DNA of 64,000 nucleotides. It comes from Elmis aenea (Eukaryota; Arthropoda; Insecta; Coleoptera; Elmidae). The notes under the pieces are model-generated. The model made no database searches, had not been told where the DNA came from, and saw only the letters and a list, made by a program, of their open reading frames with translations. Positions 11,694-22,517 of the stretch are shown here, piece by piece; the stretch's first letter is position 1; every line of letters begins with the position of its first letter. Made by a program: the position numbers and the translations under genes. Where the stretch lies: assembly GCA_947652605.1 (NCBI GenBank), contig OX393576.1, positions 14,224,575 to 14,288,574 on the forward strand. Direction: 5' to 3'.

Positions 11694-13269
11694 GAACGAA
11701 GAAAACTGATTTTTTAATTAAAATTATATTATAGAACGAACGTTAATGTAAACGAACCAAATGACAATTATTAGGTAGGAGTATAAAGTTTTAATTAATC
11801 ATTTCATTTCCATAGCGACACCACCACACTGACATTGACATAAACAAAATTATAACCTGCAAATAAAATATATTTAATATTAATTTTTGTACCATTCTTA
11901 GGCTGTTATATAAAATGCTACATTAATATTAAATTATTTTATTAAAATATTAACGCAATTTTTATTATAAGTTTAAGCTTAAAAAAATCGTAAATTTTAC
12001 AATTTGATATTGACGTTGACATTATTTTTGCCACTAGAGACGAAAGTAAAACTTTCATGTAGAGAAGGCAGTAAGAAAATGACAACTTTCATATACATGA
12101 GTAGAAAAAGATTATTTTACCTTACAAATACTTGAAATTAATTTCATCAGCTTTATCTTATTTGTTCAGAAACTATTTAGGTAAATGAGTGTTGCAGGTA
12201 TAAAAATGTAATGCCGAAATTTTTTGGGTTGTGTTGGATATTAATTTAATGTTAAATTATCTTTTTGACAAGTTTACTGAAAATGTTTTGATTTTTTACC
12301 AATGAACTAATAAGTTTGCAGTGATTATTTATTTTTATTTAGTGCTTCTACTGTTGGGTGTAGGTAGGACTGTTGAGTTGTGCTGACTTTTTTCCACGTT
12401 TTTCTGTCTATGCTATCTTTTCATCTCCCTTTTTTCAAAATTGTATGGTTTTCTATTATACTTGTCTACTTAAATTTTGAGTGGTAGTTTAAACTTCAAA
12501 CCATGCCTTAGCAAAATTTATTCGATTTAGTGTCCAGGTATTAACAGGAGTTAAATTGAGCTTAAAGATATGATTTAAAAACCAAAGTAGGTACTTAATA
12601 AAACGCTAACCTAGCTTTAAATTAAGCCAGTAATTACATAATATAACGTAAGTTTTAAACCGCCAATTTTATATTTTATATAAAGGCTAAAGAATGTTGA
12701 AAGTCTCCAAATGTACAAGATTTGATCCGTCATATAAGAAAAAAACGTGAGCTACATTAATATTTTCCCTTCAAGTAGATATATTGTGGTCACCCCTCTT
12801 CTTTAAGCCCTCGGATTACAAAAATTCAATGATTTGAAGTGGGCTGCTAATGCCTCTTAAACCTTTTCGGCTGGCACTGAGATCTCTCTTTAATATTAAA
12901 ACTGTGCCTAAAAATGTATTTGCTTTAATAATAAGCTACTTATTATTCTCTTATATACTTCGAATACATTTGAATTTCGTTTCTGTTGTAAATATCTTGC
13001 AGGGGCTCATCCTGTAAGTTTGTCGTTGCCATTGCAGACGTCAGTTTCAACTCCTGCATCCCCTTTACATATTTTATATGGTCGTGGTCCTGTCACGTCC
13101 GTGTATTTTATTTACATCGGCTTAATTCTGTGAGCGCATTTCTCTTACAATTTTATTAGTTTAGGTGTAAATCTCCATCCCTATTATTTTTCAAAAAGTG
13201 TTTATCGTATCTAAACTCCTTCGATGTTTTCGTTTGGTTTGGTTTGGTTTGGCTTTTTTAAACACACCA
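11694..13269. other. AT-rich stretch, no gene
   Basis: No coding or RNA feature seen. Ends with a short TTTGG microsatellite at about 13233-13250. Confidence 0.5.
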
Positions 13270-13280
13270 CAGTTTGCTAG

Positions 13281-14604
13281 TTTTTTTTTTAATGGCATCT
13301 ATGATTATTTTACAATCTATTTTTTATGAACAATAAGGAAATTGTTGTGGCTTTAATTTAACGTGAAGGATAAGCTTGGCAAGTGGCAACTACCCGTTTA
13401 AATTTACTTAAATTAATTTATTATTGACAACATAGATTCCATTTTTACTTAAAACGATTAGGCAAGTCTAGAGATTTATGCATATTTATTAGGCTTTTAG
13501 TTTCTCCAGTGTTCACTAATAACTTTGCTGCTAAAAGGTTGGGATGATGAGACAATCTTTCTAGATATTTGACACTAAAATTTTGCATCACATTTTGCGC
13601 TAAGCACAAATGAAGATCTCGCTGTATAACTTCATTAATAACATACCATGGGTGCGTTGGTTTTGGCCTGAAATCGTTGTAAGATTTCTATGTTAGAGTT
13701 GTATTCCGTACGTCCATTTTGTCTTTAATATCGTTTTGTTAATTAGTAGGTTGTTATCGATCGACAGTTGTGAGTTTCTGCCAATAAGCCAGTACAACTT
13801 TTTAAATTGCACTCCCAGCTGTTTACGTTTCATTCATATCTGTTTCCTCCATGCCAGTCTGCGATCCAAGTTTCCAAATATTTTGTGTCTTCTGCTTGCG
13901 GCAAAACAGTACAGTTTGGTAAGAGGTGTCTCTACGCATAGTAAAAGTTACGTGTGTTGACTTTGCTTCATTAACTTTAATTCTCCAAACTTTTAACCAT
14001 TTTGAGATCTTGTCGAGGTTTCTTTACAGCATTTGCGATGCGATCGTTGGATCTGTGTGTGAAGCCACGCTGTATCGTTGGCAAAGGTAGCTACTAGCTA
14101 TTATGTTCCACTGTTGGAAGGTCGGCGGTATAAAGCAAGTAGAGGACGGGTCCGAGGACACTTCCCTGCGGCACACCAGAGGTTATGGGGACAAGATTAC
14201 TTTGCTCCTGATTAAATTTTACTTTGAAAAATCTGTCACTAAGATAGGATTTTAAGATTTGGTGTGATGGATGTGATAGGTTATTCTTAATTTTGTAAAG
14301 TAAGTCTTCGTGCCAAACTTTGTCGAATGCTTGAGTGATATCAAGGAAGGCTGCCGAGCAGAACCGTCTTTCTTTCAGGTCTTGACTAATTTTGCTTGCG
14401 ACTCTATGCACTTCTTCAATGGTTGCGTGATTTTGGCGACATCCAAATTGGTGTACCGGAATTAATTCTTTTCGCTGCAGAAGAGGTCGTAGTTTTTGTA
14501 ATAGTATTTTCTCAAAAACTTTTGAACGAATTGGTAAAAGGCTAATCGGTCTGTATGAAGTGGCTTCTTCTGGTGGCTTACCGGGTTTGGGCAACATTGT
14601 TGCC
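13281..14604 (-). pseudogene. 5'-truncated Jockey-like LINE, reverse transcriptase remnant
   Basis: The element encodes part of the reverse transcriptase used for target-primed reverse transcription. The longest frame (14094-14597, 167 aa) has the RT signatures 'SYRPISLLP', 'AAFLDITQAFDKVWHEDLL' and 'SGVPQGSVLGPVLYLLYTADL', as in Jockey-type LINEs. A frame change follows. The catalytic motif then reads FAND at 14072-14087 where FADD is expected, so one catalytic aspartate is lost. Further downstream, broken frames give 'LPQAEDTKYLG', 'WTYGIQL' and 'SHHPNL', the usual post-RT region, ending with 'LPNRF' and a stop near 13467. A 3' UTR and a poly(A) tract (T-run 13281-13290) finish it. CAGTTTGCTAG at 13270-13280 and 14605-14615 is an 11-bp target-site duplication. 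The methionine opening the long frame is an accident of truncation. Confidence 0.9.
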
Positions 14605-14615
14605 CAGTTTGCTAG

Positions 14616-15311
14616 TATAGTTCAAATTAATCGAGAAGAAACGCAATTATTTGAATAACTTATAACTTAAATAATTGCATCAATCAGATTTGTTCATGCG
14701 ACACCAAAAGAAGCCGAATAATAGTCAATCTCGATTGAACGATGGTTGTTTAAAATTGGTAGGACTATTGTCATTATTGGTTAAATCAATGTAATAATAT
14801 ATTCATATGCATATATTGTCTGTAGTTTATATGTAATTTAAATTACTTGGTTAGTTTCGAAATGTGACTGTGTGTGCGCTGTTACGATAACTAGATTATG
14901 AAAGATTGTTACGTATTTTTTATTGTAGTAGATTAAATTGTATTTAATTCGTATTACGTTGCCGAGACGTCTTGTAATTGCCTTAGATTATATAGCGGAA
15001 CACGAATTTAGTTCGACGATGTTAATTAGCGAGTGACGCGCTCACCCTAATACCGGTTGGTTCCTTTACTTCATGCTGTACATTTCTCTTGGAGATCGCT
15101 GCTCTTTGTAAAACCAAATGTAGCAAATTATTCATAGTTTTTAAGCATTCGATGCAGATTAACTGACTTGGTTAAGATTAAGAAAAATTTATGTTACAGC
15201 ACGAGAGAGAAAAAAGAATTTTTTAATTTACCGATAACTTTTTTGTTTAAACACTGAATTATTGGATTTTGCTTTTTAACTAAAACAAAGAGTTTTGTCA
15301 GTCCAAAATAT
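14616..15311. other. Unique AT-rich stretch
   Basis: No gene, RNA or repeat boundary recognised. Confidence 0.5.
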
Positions 15312-15800
15312 AGGTTTGTTCCAACAAGCCGTTTAAAAACAATCCATGCATCAATGCACGGATTGGGTTATTCACATGCGTGATTTATGTACTGATAAAT
15401 GTATTGCCCAGTATTAGCCGTTGTTGGAACCCTTTTATGACTGGCCTAACTGTAAATGACATTTGTGTCTATTAGGTTCATAGAAATGAGCGCATCGCAA
15501 GGGTAAACACCTTAAGAATCCAGTACTAAATGGGATTGGGAGAGCGATGCATAGCTAGATACCAGAGCTCACGTTAGTTATGAGAAGCGCATGCGAGTAA
15601 AAATCCCGGCAACAATTCGTCCCCTTGTTCATGAACTGTTCTGATAGTCCGCAAACCCGTCCACGTATCGTTTTGAGAGTTGATGGAATGGATGGCTGAC
15701 CGTCCGTTAAACTGTTAGAGACTGTGATGGAACGCGATATTGATACTGCGCACACTCGTGACAGTCATTGGATCGTCCAAATCGTTGATGGAACAAACCT
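15312..15800. mobile_element. GTTTGTTCC-ended repeat, copy A
   Basis: Ends are inverted (GGTTTGTTCCAACAAGCC left; TGGAACAAACCT right), with TATA-rich flanks. The interior matches 19088-19484 in the opposite orientation: 'tattgcccagtattagccg', 'aatgacatttgtgtctatta' and 'gatattgatactgcgcac'. No coding capacity. The superfamily is not recognised. Confidence 0.65.
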
Positions 15801-16041
15801 TATACAATTTTAGAAAATCTACTGAATAATAGTTCCAGTAATATCAAACAGTAACCATCATACTGAGACAAGGCAAATCTATACGCCTTGGAGAGTGGGC
15901 AACCATATTTCAAGCCGAGGTGTACGCTGTGCCCTTATGTGCAGAAACACTACTAGAAAGAGATTTTAATACAATAGACCAATAAGTCGCAGTACAGGAA
16001 CCCGAAAGGGGACCATCTCCGCGGAAATAATAATAATCATA
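15801..16041. other. Spacer, nothing recognised
   Basis: No supported feature between copy A and the mariner remnant. Confidence 0.4.
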
Positions 16042-16565
16042 CGAGAATAGGTTGAATATTTTCCGACCTAGAAAGGAAAACGACTAAATATTTGGTGAAA
16101 AATGATTTATTTTTCGACGTAATCTACTTCCTAGCTTAGTCACTTATTCCAGCAATTTTCAAGAGCCTTTATACTAGAAGTGGGCGATATCGAAATTATC
16201 GATATATCGAAATCTTGATATAAAAGGGGCGGGAAGCTAATAGAGTTAATAAAAAACTGAAAAAAGAGATCTAAAAAAAAAGGGCTTCTCTTCCTTATTT
16301 TTCGATATATCGCCCACCCCTACTTTATACCATCCTTATAGGCTGATTTGTCCTCAAAGTAGGGCTTCGTAGCAGCATGAACATTTTGTTTCGCTGTGAT
16401 CAAAGGCGTCACCCATCGCGCAGATATCTTTCTCATTCCCAAAACTTCACACGGTGGAAAATACTCACCAAAAGCAGAATCCTGCTCAGCTTTTATTCGA
16501 TTGGAGATAAAGCTTATCGTGGAAGTATTTAATAATTGCGCGTATTTAGGTTTTTCCATTGCTTA
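16042..16565 (-). pseudogene. Internally deleted mariner transposase, split by a hAT MITE
   Basis: The minus strand carries 'VLGMRKISARWVTPLIT', matching the mariner segment before the catalytic domain. It is joined directly to 'KPYFEDKSAYKDGIK' and, beyond the MITE at 16175-16322, 'ALENCWNK' and 'EVDYVEK' with a stop. These are the mariner C-terminus. The frame from GIK to ALENCW is continuous if the MITE and one copy of its 8-bp duplication are left out. The DD34D catalytic core between the two parts is missing, so this copy was already a deletion derivative. Stops interrupt the tail. An ACGAGAATAGG stretch at 16041 may be the 3' terminus. Whether the 5' end survives beyond 16565 is not clear. 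Confidence 0.8.
16175..16322. mobile_element. hAT-type MITE inside the mariner remnant
   Basis: The ends are TAGAAGTGGGCGATATCGA and, reversed, TAGGGGTGGGCGATATATCG. Both sides carry CTTTATAC (16167-16174 and 16323-16330), an exact 8-bp duplication, which identifies hAT-type insertion. It is 148 bp and non-coding. Confidence 0.9.
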
Positions 16566-17350
16566 CAACGTTCAAATGCAAATCACTTGACATAGCTTTA
16601 TAATACTTTAAAGTCAAACTAATGAGGGATGACGTAAACCGTGGGGATGACATTGAAAAAACATCATCAACATTTGCGCCTTCTGAATGCTAGGTAAAAG
16701 CGATCCATTCCATCCTCGTCCATGTGGATGTCAAGTGCAAACGTTTAAAAAGGTCTAGTGACAGTGCCAAACAGTAACGCGTCATAGAATATAACACTAA
16801 TATTATATACATTGGAGTGATATTTTTTAATCTTCAACTTTGTATACTGGTGAATAATAACACTATCAGAAATACGCATGATTACACACATAGCAGTTTA
16901 AAAAAAATTACGTTTTAGTTAATGCTACTTAGTAATTAAAAAGCATTTAAAGCCCATGTTTATCCCGTATATACAATCTGCGATTTGGCCCAAGATTTAG
17001 TGGCTGGTCTCCCTAAGTGAATGGAATCTTGTTGAACTGTTCCGAGTAATGTGTTTAACGATATCTTTGCGTGTTCCTTTAGAGAACCCAGTGCCAAGTT
17101 AACATGTCGACACAGAAGAAATTTGTACGCTGGACACAAGTTTAATAAATCGATGTTCTCATAATGTGGCACCGGTTCAGAGCAATTCAGAGAAATTAAT
17201 ATTGTAAAGGTAACATTGTAATATGTTGCGTTTTAATTTGTCATTGATGATTATAGTAATCAACTGTGTTGGTACAAGTTTTTTCTGATAGGTTCTAATA
17301 TCTACTCTATTAGAAAAGAGTAATAGATAAAAAATAATATAAGCTATATA
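16566..17350. other. Unique stretch, no gene
   Basis: No recognisable gene or repeat boundary. Confidence 0.45.
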
Positions 17351-17445
17351 CAGGGTGTTTTATATTCGATCATGGAGATCTTGCTTATCTTAAGCGCTAC
17401 GGTGTTGGTTAAATTGGAACAAAGATTATGTGATGTGACGCTGAA
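17351..17445 (+). repeat. CAGGGTG element, left-end fragment
   Basis: CAGGGTGTTTTATATTCGAT is followed by 'catggagatcttgcttatct' and 'taaattggaacaaag', the terminal module of the 7613-8534 family. No right arm is nearby. Confidence 0.6.
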
Positions 17446-17516
17446 TAGGAAACTTAAAAACAAATGATCATGGTCGTCCGAGTTCAAAAGTTAATTAGTA
17501 ACAAATTATACATCTA

Positions 17517-18215
17517 CAGGGTGTTTCTAAATATTCGGGAGGTAATTCCTTATCGAAAATTAAGGGGGGCTTTCATATAAAATGTTTTCCTTAGACATCT
17601 CCTTTCGGAGTTGCACCCCCCTAAAGGGGAGCAGTAAAATTAGGTTTTTATTTTATTTCTCAAATTTGGATAAATGTAGGAGAATGATATTTGTTAGATG
17701 TTTTGTGTTGTCAATTTTACTTAACATGAACATTAACAAACCATGGTAACCACCAAAATAAATCGTTTAATTTTAGAATATACGAGTATAATGGTTCACG
17801 TTCACTTATTTTATTTTTTACCCAATAACTGTAGGTTTTGCAGGCAATGTTACATTTTAAAAAAAGTTTCTAAATAAATCAAGCTTTCAAATGAAAATTT
17901 TAAAATTGCAAAATTTTAAGCCTCCAAAAAGTTCTGATAAGAAAACCAACAAAGGTTACATTTTCAGCCCCTTGTGAAGGTGGGAGATGATTTAAAATAT
18001 AACAATGGAAAACCTTTTAATAAGTACAAAACATCTACCAAATACCATTCTCCTACATGTATCCAAATTTGAGAAATAAAATAAAAACCTAATTTTACCG
18101 CTCCCCTTTAGGGGGGTCTAACTTCGAAACGAGACGTCTAAGGGAAAAATATTATGTAAAAGCCCCCCTTAAATTGTCTCCCGAGTGTTTTTCGCAGTAT
18201 TAAAAAAAACACCCT
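17517..18215. mobile_element. CAGGGTG MITE, arm-deleted copy of the 25785 family
   Basis: CAGGGTGTTTCTAAATATTC at the left and ACACCCTG at the right, with TA on both sides. About 190 bp at each end pair ('cttatcgaaaattaaggggg', 'aaattaggtttttattttat', 'tctcaaatttgga'). The inner part of the left arm is missing relative to the sibling at 25785-26903, so the palindrome is lopsided. Confidence 0.85.
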
Positions 18216-18372
18216 GTATATATTTTTAAATTTCACTTGGTGTCTTTTACTTTTAGAAAAACGAAAAACACTTTCTTGAAGCTATTTTTTGCGGTTATAT
18301 TAATTCTTGTTAAGTACAATCGTTTGTGATAATTTTATATTCAGCCAAATTTTTTTACTTCTATTATTGATG

Positions 18373-18650
18373 TTCTTTAACAAGAGGTGATTTGAATCAA
18401 TTCGTGACCCTTCTTGAGTGCTAGGCTACGCTCTAATCCACTAGTTAATCTGTCGAGGTGCGGTACTGTAATTTGAATTGCCTTAATATAACAGTCGGTG
18501 TTTCCTACGCACTGAAAATAATGCCGGTTGTCACGCTACTGTGAACAATTAATACCGCTCCGAAGACTACTGGAAGAAAGGAATTTCGAACCCGTGTTCG
18601 AGCTTTTCTCTTAAGTTTACTAATCACCTGCTTAACCTACCGAGCGTCTT
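18373..18650 (-). repeat. tRNA-like segments, possible SINE relics
   Basis: The minus strand of 18555-18650 reads 'gctcggtaggttaagcagg' followed by GGGTTCGAAATTCC, resembling tRNA A and B boxes. 18373-18460 gives a weaker second likeness ('attgattcaaatcacc'). Neither folds convincingly as a tRNA by eye and no tail or duplication was found. Confidence 0.3.
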
Positions 18651-18998
18651 GTAATTACGCTTGTATATCTTTAAAGCTGGAATTATTTATAAGAAATTCC
18701 AATTCTGGAAGGTAAAGTTTATTAAACTAGGGTAATCAATTGCAGCCTGCGTTTACTTACCGACATTAATTCCTTGTACACTTCTTGGTCGTGATTGCTA
18801 GGTTATTCCTACCGGGTTTAGTTGGTGCTTCATATTGATCGTCGGGCTCATTTGTTTACAATTGAACGGTAGTCTTTACTTTTGTCGTCATCGGTTGTGT
18901 ACCGTGGCGCTAGCGTCGCGGGTTACACAAAACACCGTTGTACGCTATCTCAAGCATTTTTTTCGTAAGACTGTGGCGTAGTTAAGATGGGATGAGTA

Positions 18999-19087
18999 CA
19001 GGGTTGTCCAAATTCGATGTGATTGCATGGATATATCCAGGGGCTGCTCGCCCATAGGGTGCTGCAGTGAGATTTACGTGATATAAT
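18999..19087 (+). repeat. CAGGG-type terminus fragment
   Basis: CAGGGTTGTCCAAATTCGAT followed by 'tgcatggatatatcc' resembles the termini of the CAGGGTG families. There is no partner arm. Confidence 0.4.
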
Positions 19088-19484
19088 AGGTTTGTTCCAA
19101 CAGGCTTGCTGACTGTGCGGCGCACTATCAGGAGTGTGCGCAGTATCAATATCGCGTTCCAACACAGTCTCTGACAATTCACCGGACGGTTTAGTCGGCT
19201 GTTCCATCATTACAAAATTAATACATGAACTAGTTAGTGTACAGTTCTTGGATGAGAGCATGTACCAGCATTTGGATTTTTAAACGCATGCGCTGTTTAT
19301 AAAAACGTGAGCTCAGGTAGCTATGCATCGCTCTCCCAACTCCACAGTGCTATATTCTTAAGGTGTTTACCCTAGCGATGCGCACATTTCTATGAACCCA
19401 ATAGACGCAAATGTCATTTACAGTTAGGCCAGCCCTAAAATCGTTCCAACAACGACTAATACTGGGCAATACATTTATTAGTAC
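19088..19484. repeat. GTTTGTTCC-ended repeat, copy B
   Basis: Begins AGGTTTGTTCCAACAGGC and runs through the same modules as copy A in reverse orientation, to 'actgggcaatacatttatta'. The far end is truncated or replaced, since no inverted terminus follows. Confidence 0.65.
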
Positions 19485-20324
19485 ATCGTTCAAAAATGAC
19501 CAAAACCTCGAGAAAAGGGTGGCGATCTGTAAGAAGAGCCAAGGCGGCCATCTGGATGACGTGCTATTATACAAATAATCTATGTCTCCTCTACAATGGA
19601 ATTTAAAAAATTGGTTATTGTAATTCTTTGGAATTTTATTAAAAAAATAAACCGTACATCTCTTGTTGAAACACTCTTTATATCTAACCAAGGTCGATTC
19701 AAAAGTTTACTTAAACTTGCATGCAGTTAAAACAAAACCAATATTTTGCTTTTGAAACCTTATATCTGGACGAGAGTGAATTGACGTTTAAAATGCTTGA
19801 GGCTTTCTCGAGTGCATTTTCTACTGAACAAGAAGTACCACTACGAAAAGACCACAATAAACCCGAATAAATTGATTGCCCAAGGTTATATTTTAGCGAG
19901 TTATTACACACACGTAGGAAATGTTTGCATTCAAAACTTATTATTGAACGAAATTAATCTAATCACGTGAAAATAAAAATAATTTAAAAAAATAATAGCA
20001 CATTTGTTACTGCAAGTGTTTTCCTATAAAAACTGATTGTTTTAATATTACGTAATTGTTGGCTAACAGCATTTGAATTAAAAGTTTTTACTATATGTCA
20101 AGTGCGCTTGGATATTTTCTAAATGTCGAGAAATAATTGAATTTCCTGAAACAGCATATACAAAACACGCGATTTTAATAAAGTTGTGGTTTGTTTATTT
20201 GACAAAGCGTTGTAGAAAAGTTTTTCGATTAAATGTAAAATGAAATAACAGTAAAGGCTTTTGAATGCGCGAAGTTAATTTTTTATATGCATGCCCAAGT
20301 CTGTCAGTGTAGGCATAAACTGAA
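19485..20324. other. Unique AT-rich stretch
   Basis: No gene or repeat boundary recognised. Confidence 0.45.
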
Positions 20325-21446
20325 AGTTTACACTTATGGTTTTGCACGTGGTTTTGCCGACTTGGTTTTACATATGGTTATGATCGTGTGCGTGAACGCT
20401 AAAACCAAGCGATTTTATTGACTTTGGTTTTAAACAAGTGAATCTAGCGCTGAGATTTTTTGTTTTTGCACATTAGCATGTTTGAGAGTGTGAACGGTAT
20501 TTGGTTTTGTTCACTGCGCCTGAGCCACTTTAAACTTCAATCCATTTTAAATGTCAATTGCAACTTATTTGTTTATTTTTCTTGCGTTTTGCCACCTTGA
20601 AGATGCCAGGAGACGATATAAGAAATTGTAGCAAACAATTCATAATAGAATTGATTTGCACAAAACTTAACCCTGCTTGTGGCAGGTGAAGTTACCGGAA
20701 TTCAGAAACAGAGATTCCAGGGAGCATATGTGGCTTTTACCAATAAATTTAAGGAGGATAACGGAAATTCCATAAACTGTGATGATAAAACTGAACAGTC
20801 TAAAACGTAATTTTCGAAGAGAATTTAAAAAACACAAAAAATCTCTTAAGTCTGGTGCAGGAACAGACGAAGTGTATGTATCAGAATTATAGAACTCTAA
20901 ATCGTCATCCATCTATGCATTGAATGCGTAAGTAACCTTGGTTACCAATTATCGTGACCGCGTCGAGATCGCACCGGTGTGTGTGGACCTTTAATCTATA
21001 TTAAAGTAACGCTACTGGTCGCCGAAATTCGTCAAAAAATTATCAAGATCACATTATTTAATTCCTTCTCCAAATTTATATTTTCGACCAATCACAAACT
21101 CAGATTTCTTAGAAACGACCAATAGACGCACGAAAATCTGTTAATTGGGAAAAGGATATTATCAGTGAGTGATTATGTTCATTGGTCTTTTCTAGGAAAT
21201 CTGAGTTTGTTATTGGTCGAAAACGCAAATTTGACAGGAGGATCAACATCTGACAGGGGAATGTAAAATTATTACCGTGTAATAATGCTGTTATTCGTAG
21301 TCGCTAGATAGAAGATTTAAGATTAGTGATTGGTTGAAAACGCAAATTTGATAGATGAAGGAAATTTTCTTAGTAAAACCACGTGCAGAACCGTAAGTGT
21401 AAACGGATACGCGATCATGTGCAAAACCATAAGTGTAAACGGCCCA
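20325..21446. mobile_element. Element with repeated GTTTACACTTATGG ends
   Basis: The left side has GTTTACACTTATGGTTTTGC at about 20325, and the right side has it inverted ending at about 21446 (GCAAAACCATAAGTGTAAAC). A second, variant copy lies just inside the right end (21380-21402). The interior at 20330-20530 repeats 'ttggttttg' motifs. Boundaries and target duplication are uncertain. A CCAAT-bearing repeat is nested at 20990-21375. Confidence 0.5.
20990..21375 (-). repeat. CCAAT-bearing palindromic repeat, copy 1
   Basis: Matches 29805-30283 in opposite orientation. Shared blocks are 'gcgaccagtat/actggtcgcc', 'aattcgtcaaaaaattatca', 'gaccaatcacaaactcagat' and 'ttctaggaaatctgagtttg'. The middle is an inverted repeat whose two ends carry ATTGG/CCAAT pentamers. 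Confidence 0.7.
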
Positions 21447-22510
21447 TTACAGCTGTAATTGATATCGTAATCATTTTTACTTTCGTGAGTTTTTGTTTCT
21501 ATTTTTGTATTCTGTTTTTAGTCTATTAAATTTTCTGCTTTTAACGTAAATTTCGTCATGGCTCCGAGCTAGTACAAATAATGGGCGATGGACTATCCTA
21601 CACAAGTATACAGTGTACAGTGTGCAATCTTAAACTGTAAATTATTAATGGCGTTTTACAACTACGCTGGTACAAGTTTTCCCGTTTAAGGAAAGTGTAA
21701 TAAAATATCTCGCAGATACTTAATGACGCGGACTCTCGTCATATAGGCTAATAAAGAAAGTTCAAATTTTATTGACCCCGCGTTGAAAATTCTATGTGAA
21801 ATCGTTGACATTTTTAAATTTAAAATATTGATAGGGCTAAAAGCGTATACGTGGCTTGCGAAATTTTATCGCCTAAGCAATATTAGTTGGCTGTGAAATT
21901 TAATAGGAGTATTTACGATTGTTTGATTTTGTCACGTTCCGTGTGGTTCCAGGTACTACAGCTAAATATATTTATGTACCTATAATAGTATGCCGGTCGT
22001 TTACTGTGTCATAAATGCATTAACGCACTACGGTGTTCTGCATGAGTTCGCAAAGAACTTTTTTAATTTATACCCGTTCCGTCCAATAGTAAGCGTGATT
22101 TGTTTATTACCACAGCAGAATATCACCTGCTGTAAAACTGAGCCATCGCTAATAGAGAAGTTTTAAATGTATGTCGGCTGTGTGACTCCTTCGCCATTAA
22201 TAAATTAAATCAACGGTATATCGAGCATTACTTCCTAGTTGCTGCTATTTATAGTAGCAGGGTTTTTACTGCTGATTTTTAATGTAAATTTTACTGCGTG
22301 GTTTATTGGGGCCATTAAAACGATGTAGATGGCAAACGATATAATATTATACATTCCTAATGTGGGGTAGCAGCTATATATTTAGGTTGTGTTGTTTTTA
22401 ATCCTATTTCCTACGGACCGGATTATGACCCAAGCAAATTAGGAAATCGTACAATATTTATAACTGATGAAGGCCTGTAAATCAGATGTGGAATTTATTA
22501 TTTTGAAGGT
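21447..22510. other. Unique AT-rich stretch
   Basis: No supported gene, RNA or repeat boundary. Confidence 0.45.
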
Positions 22511-22517
22511 TAATTTC

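Noticed and set aside
13233..13250. TTTGG repeats as interstitial telomere sequence
   Set aside because: Only about three units; too short and not the insect TTAGG or TCAGG unit.
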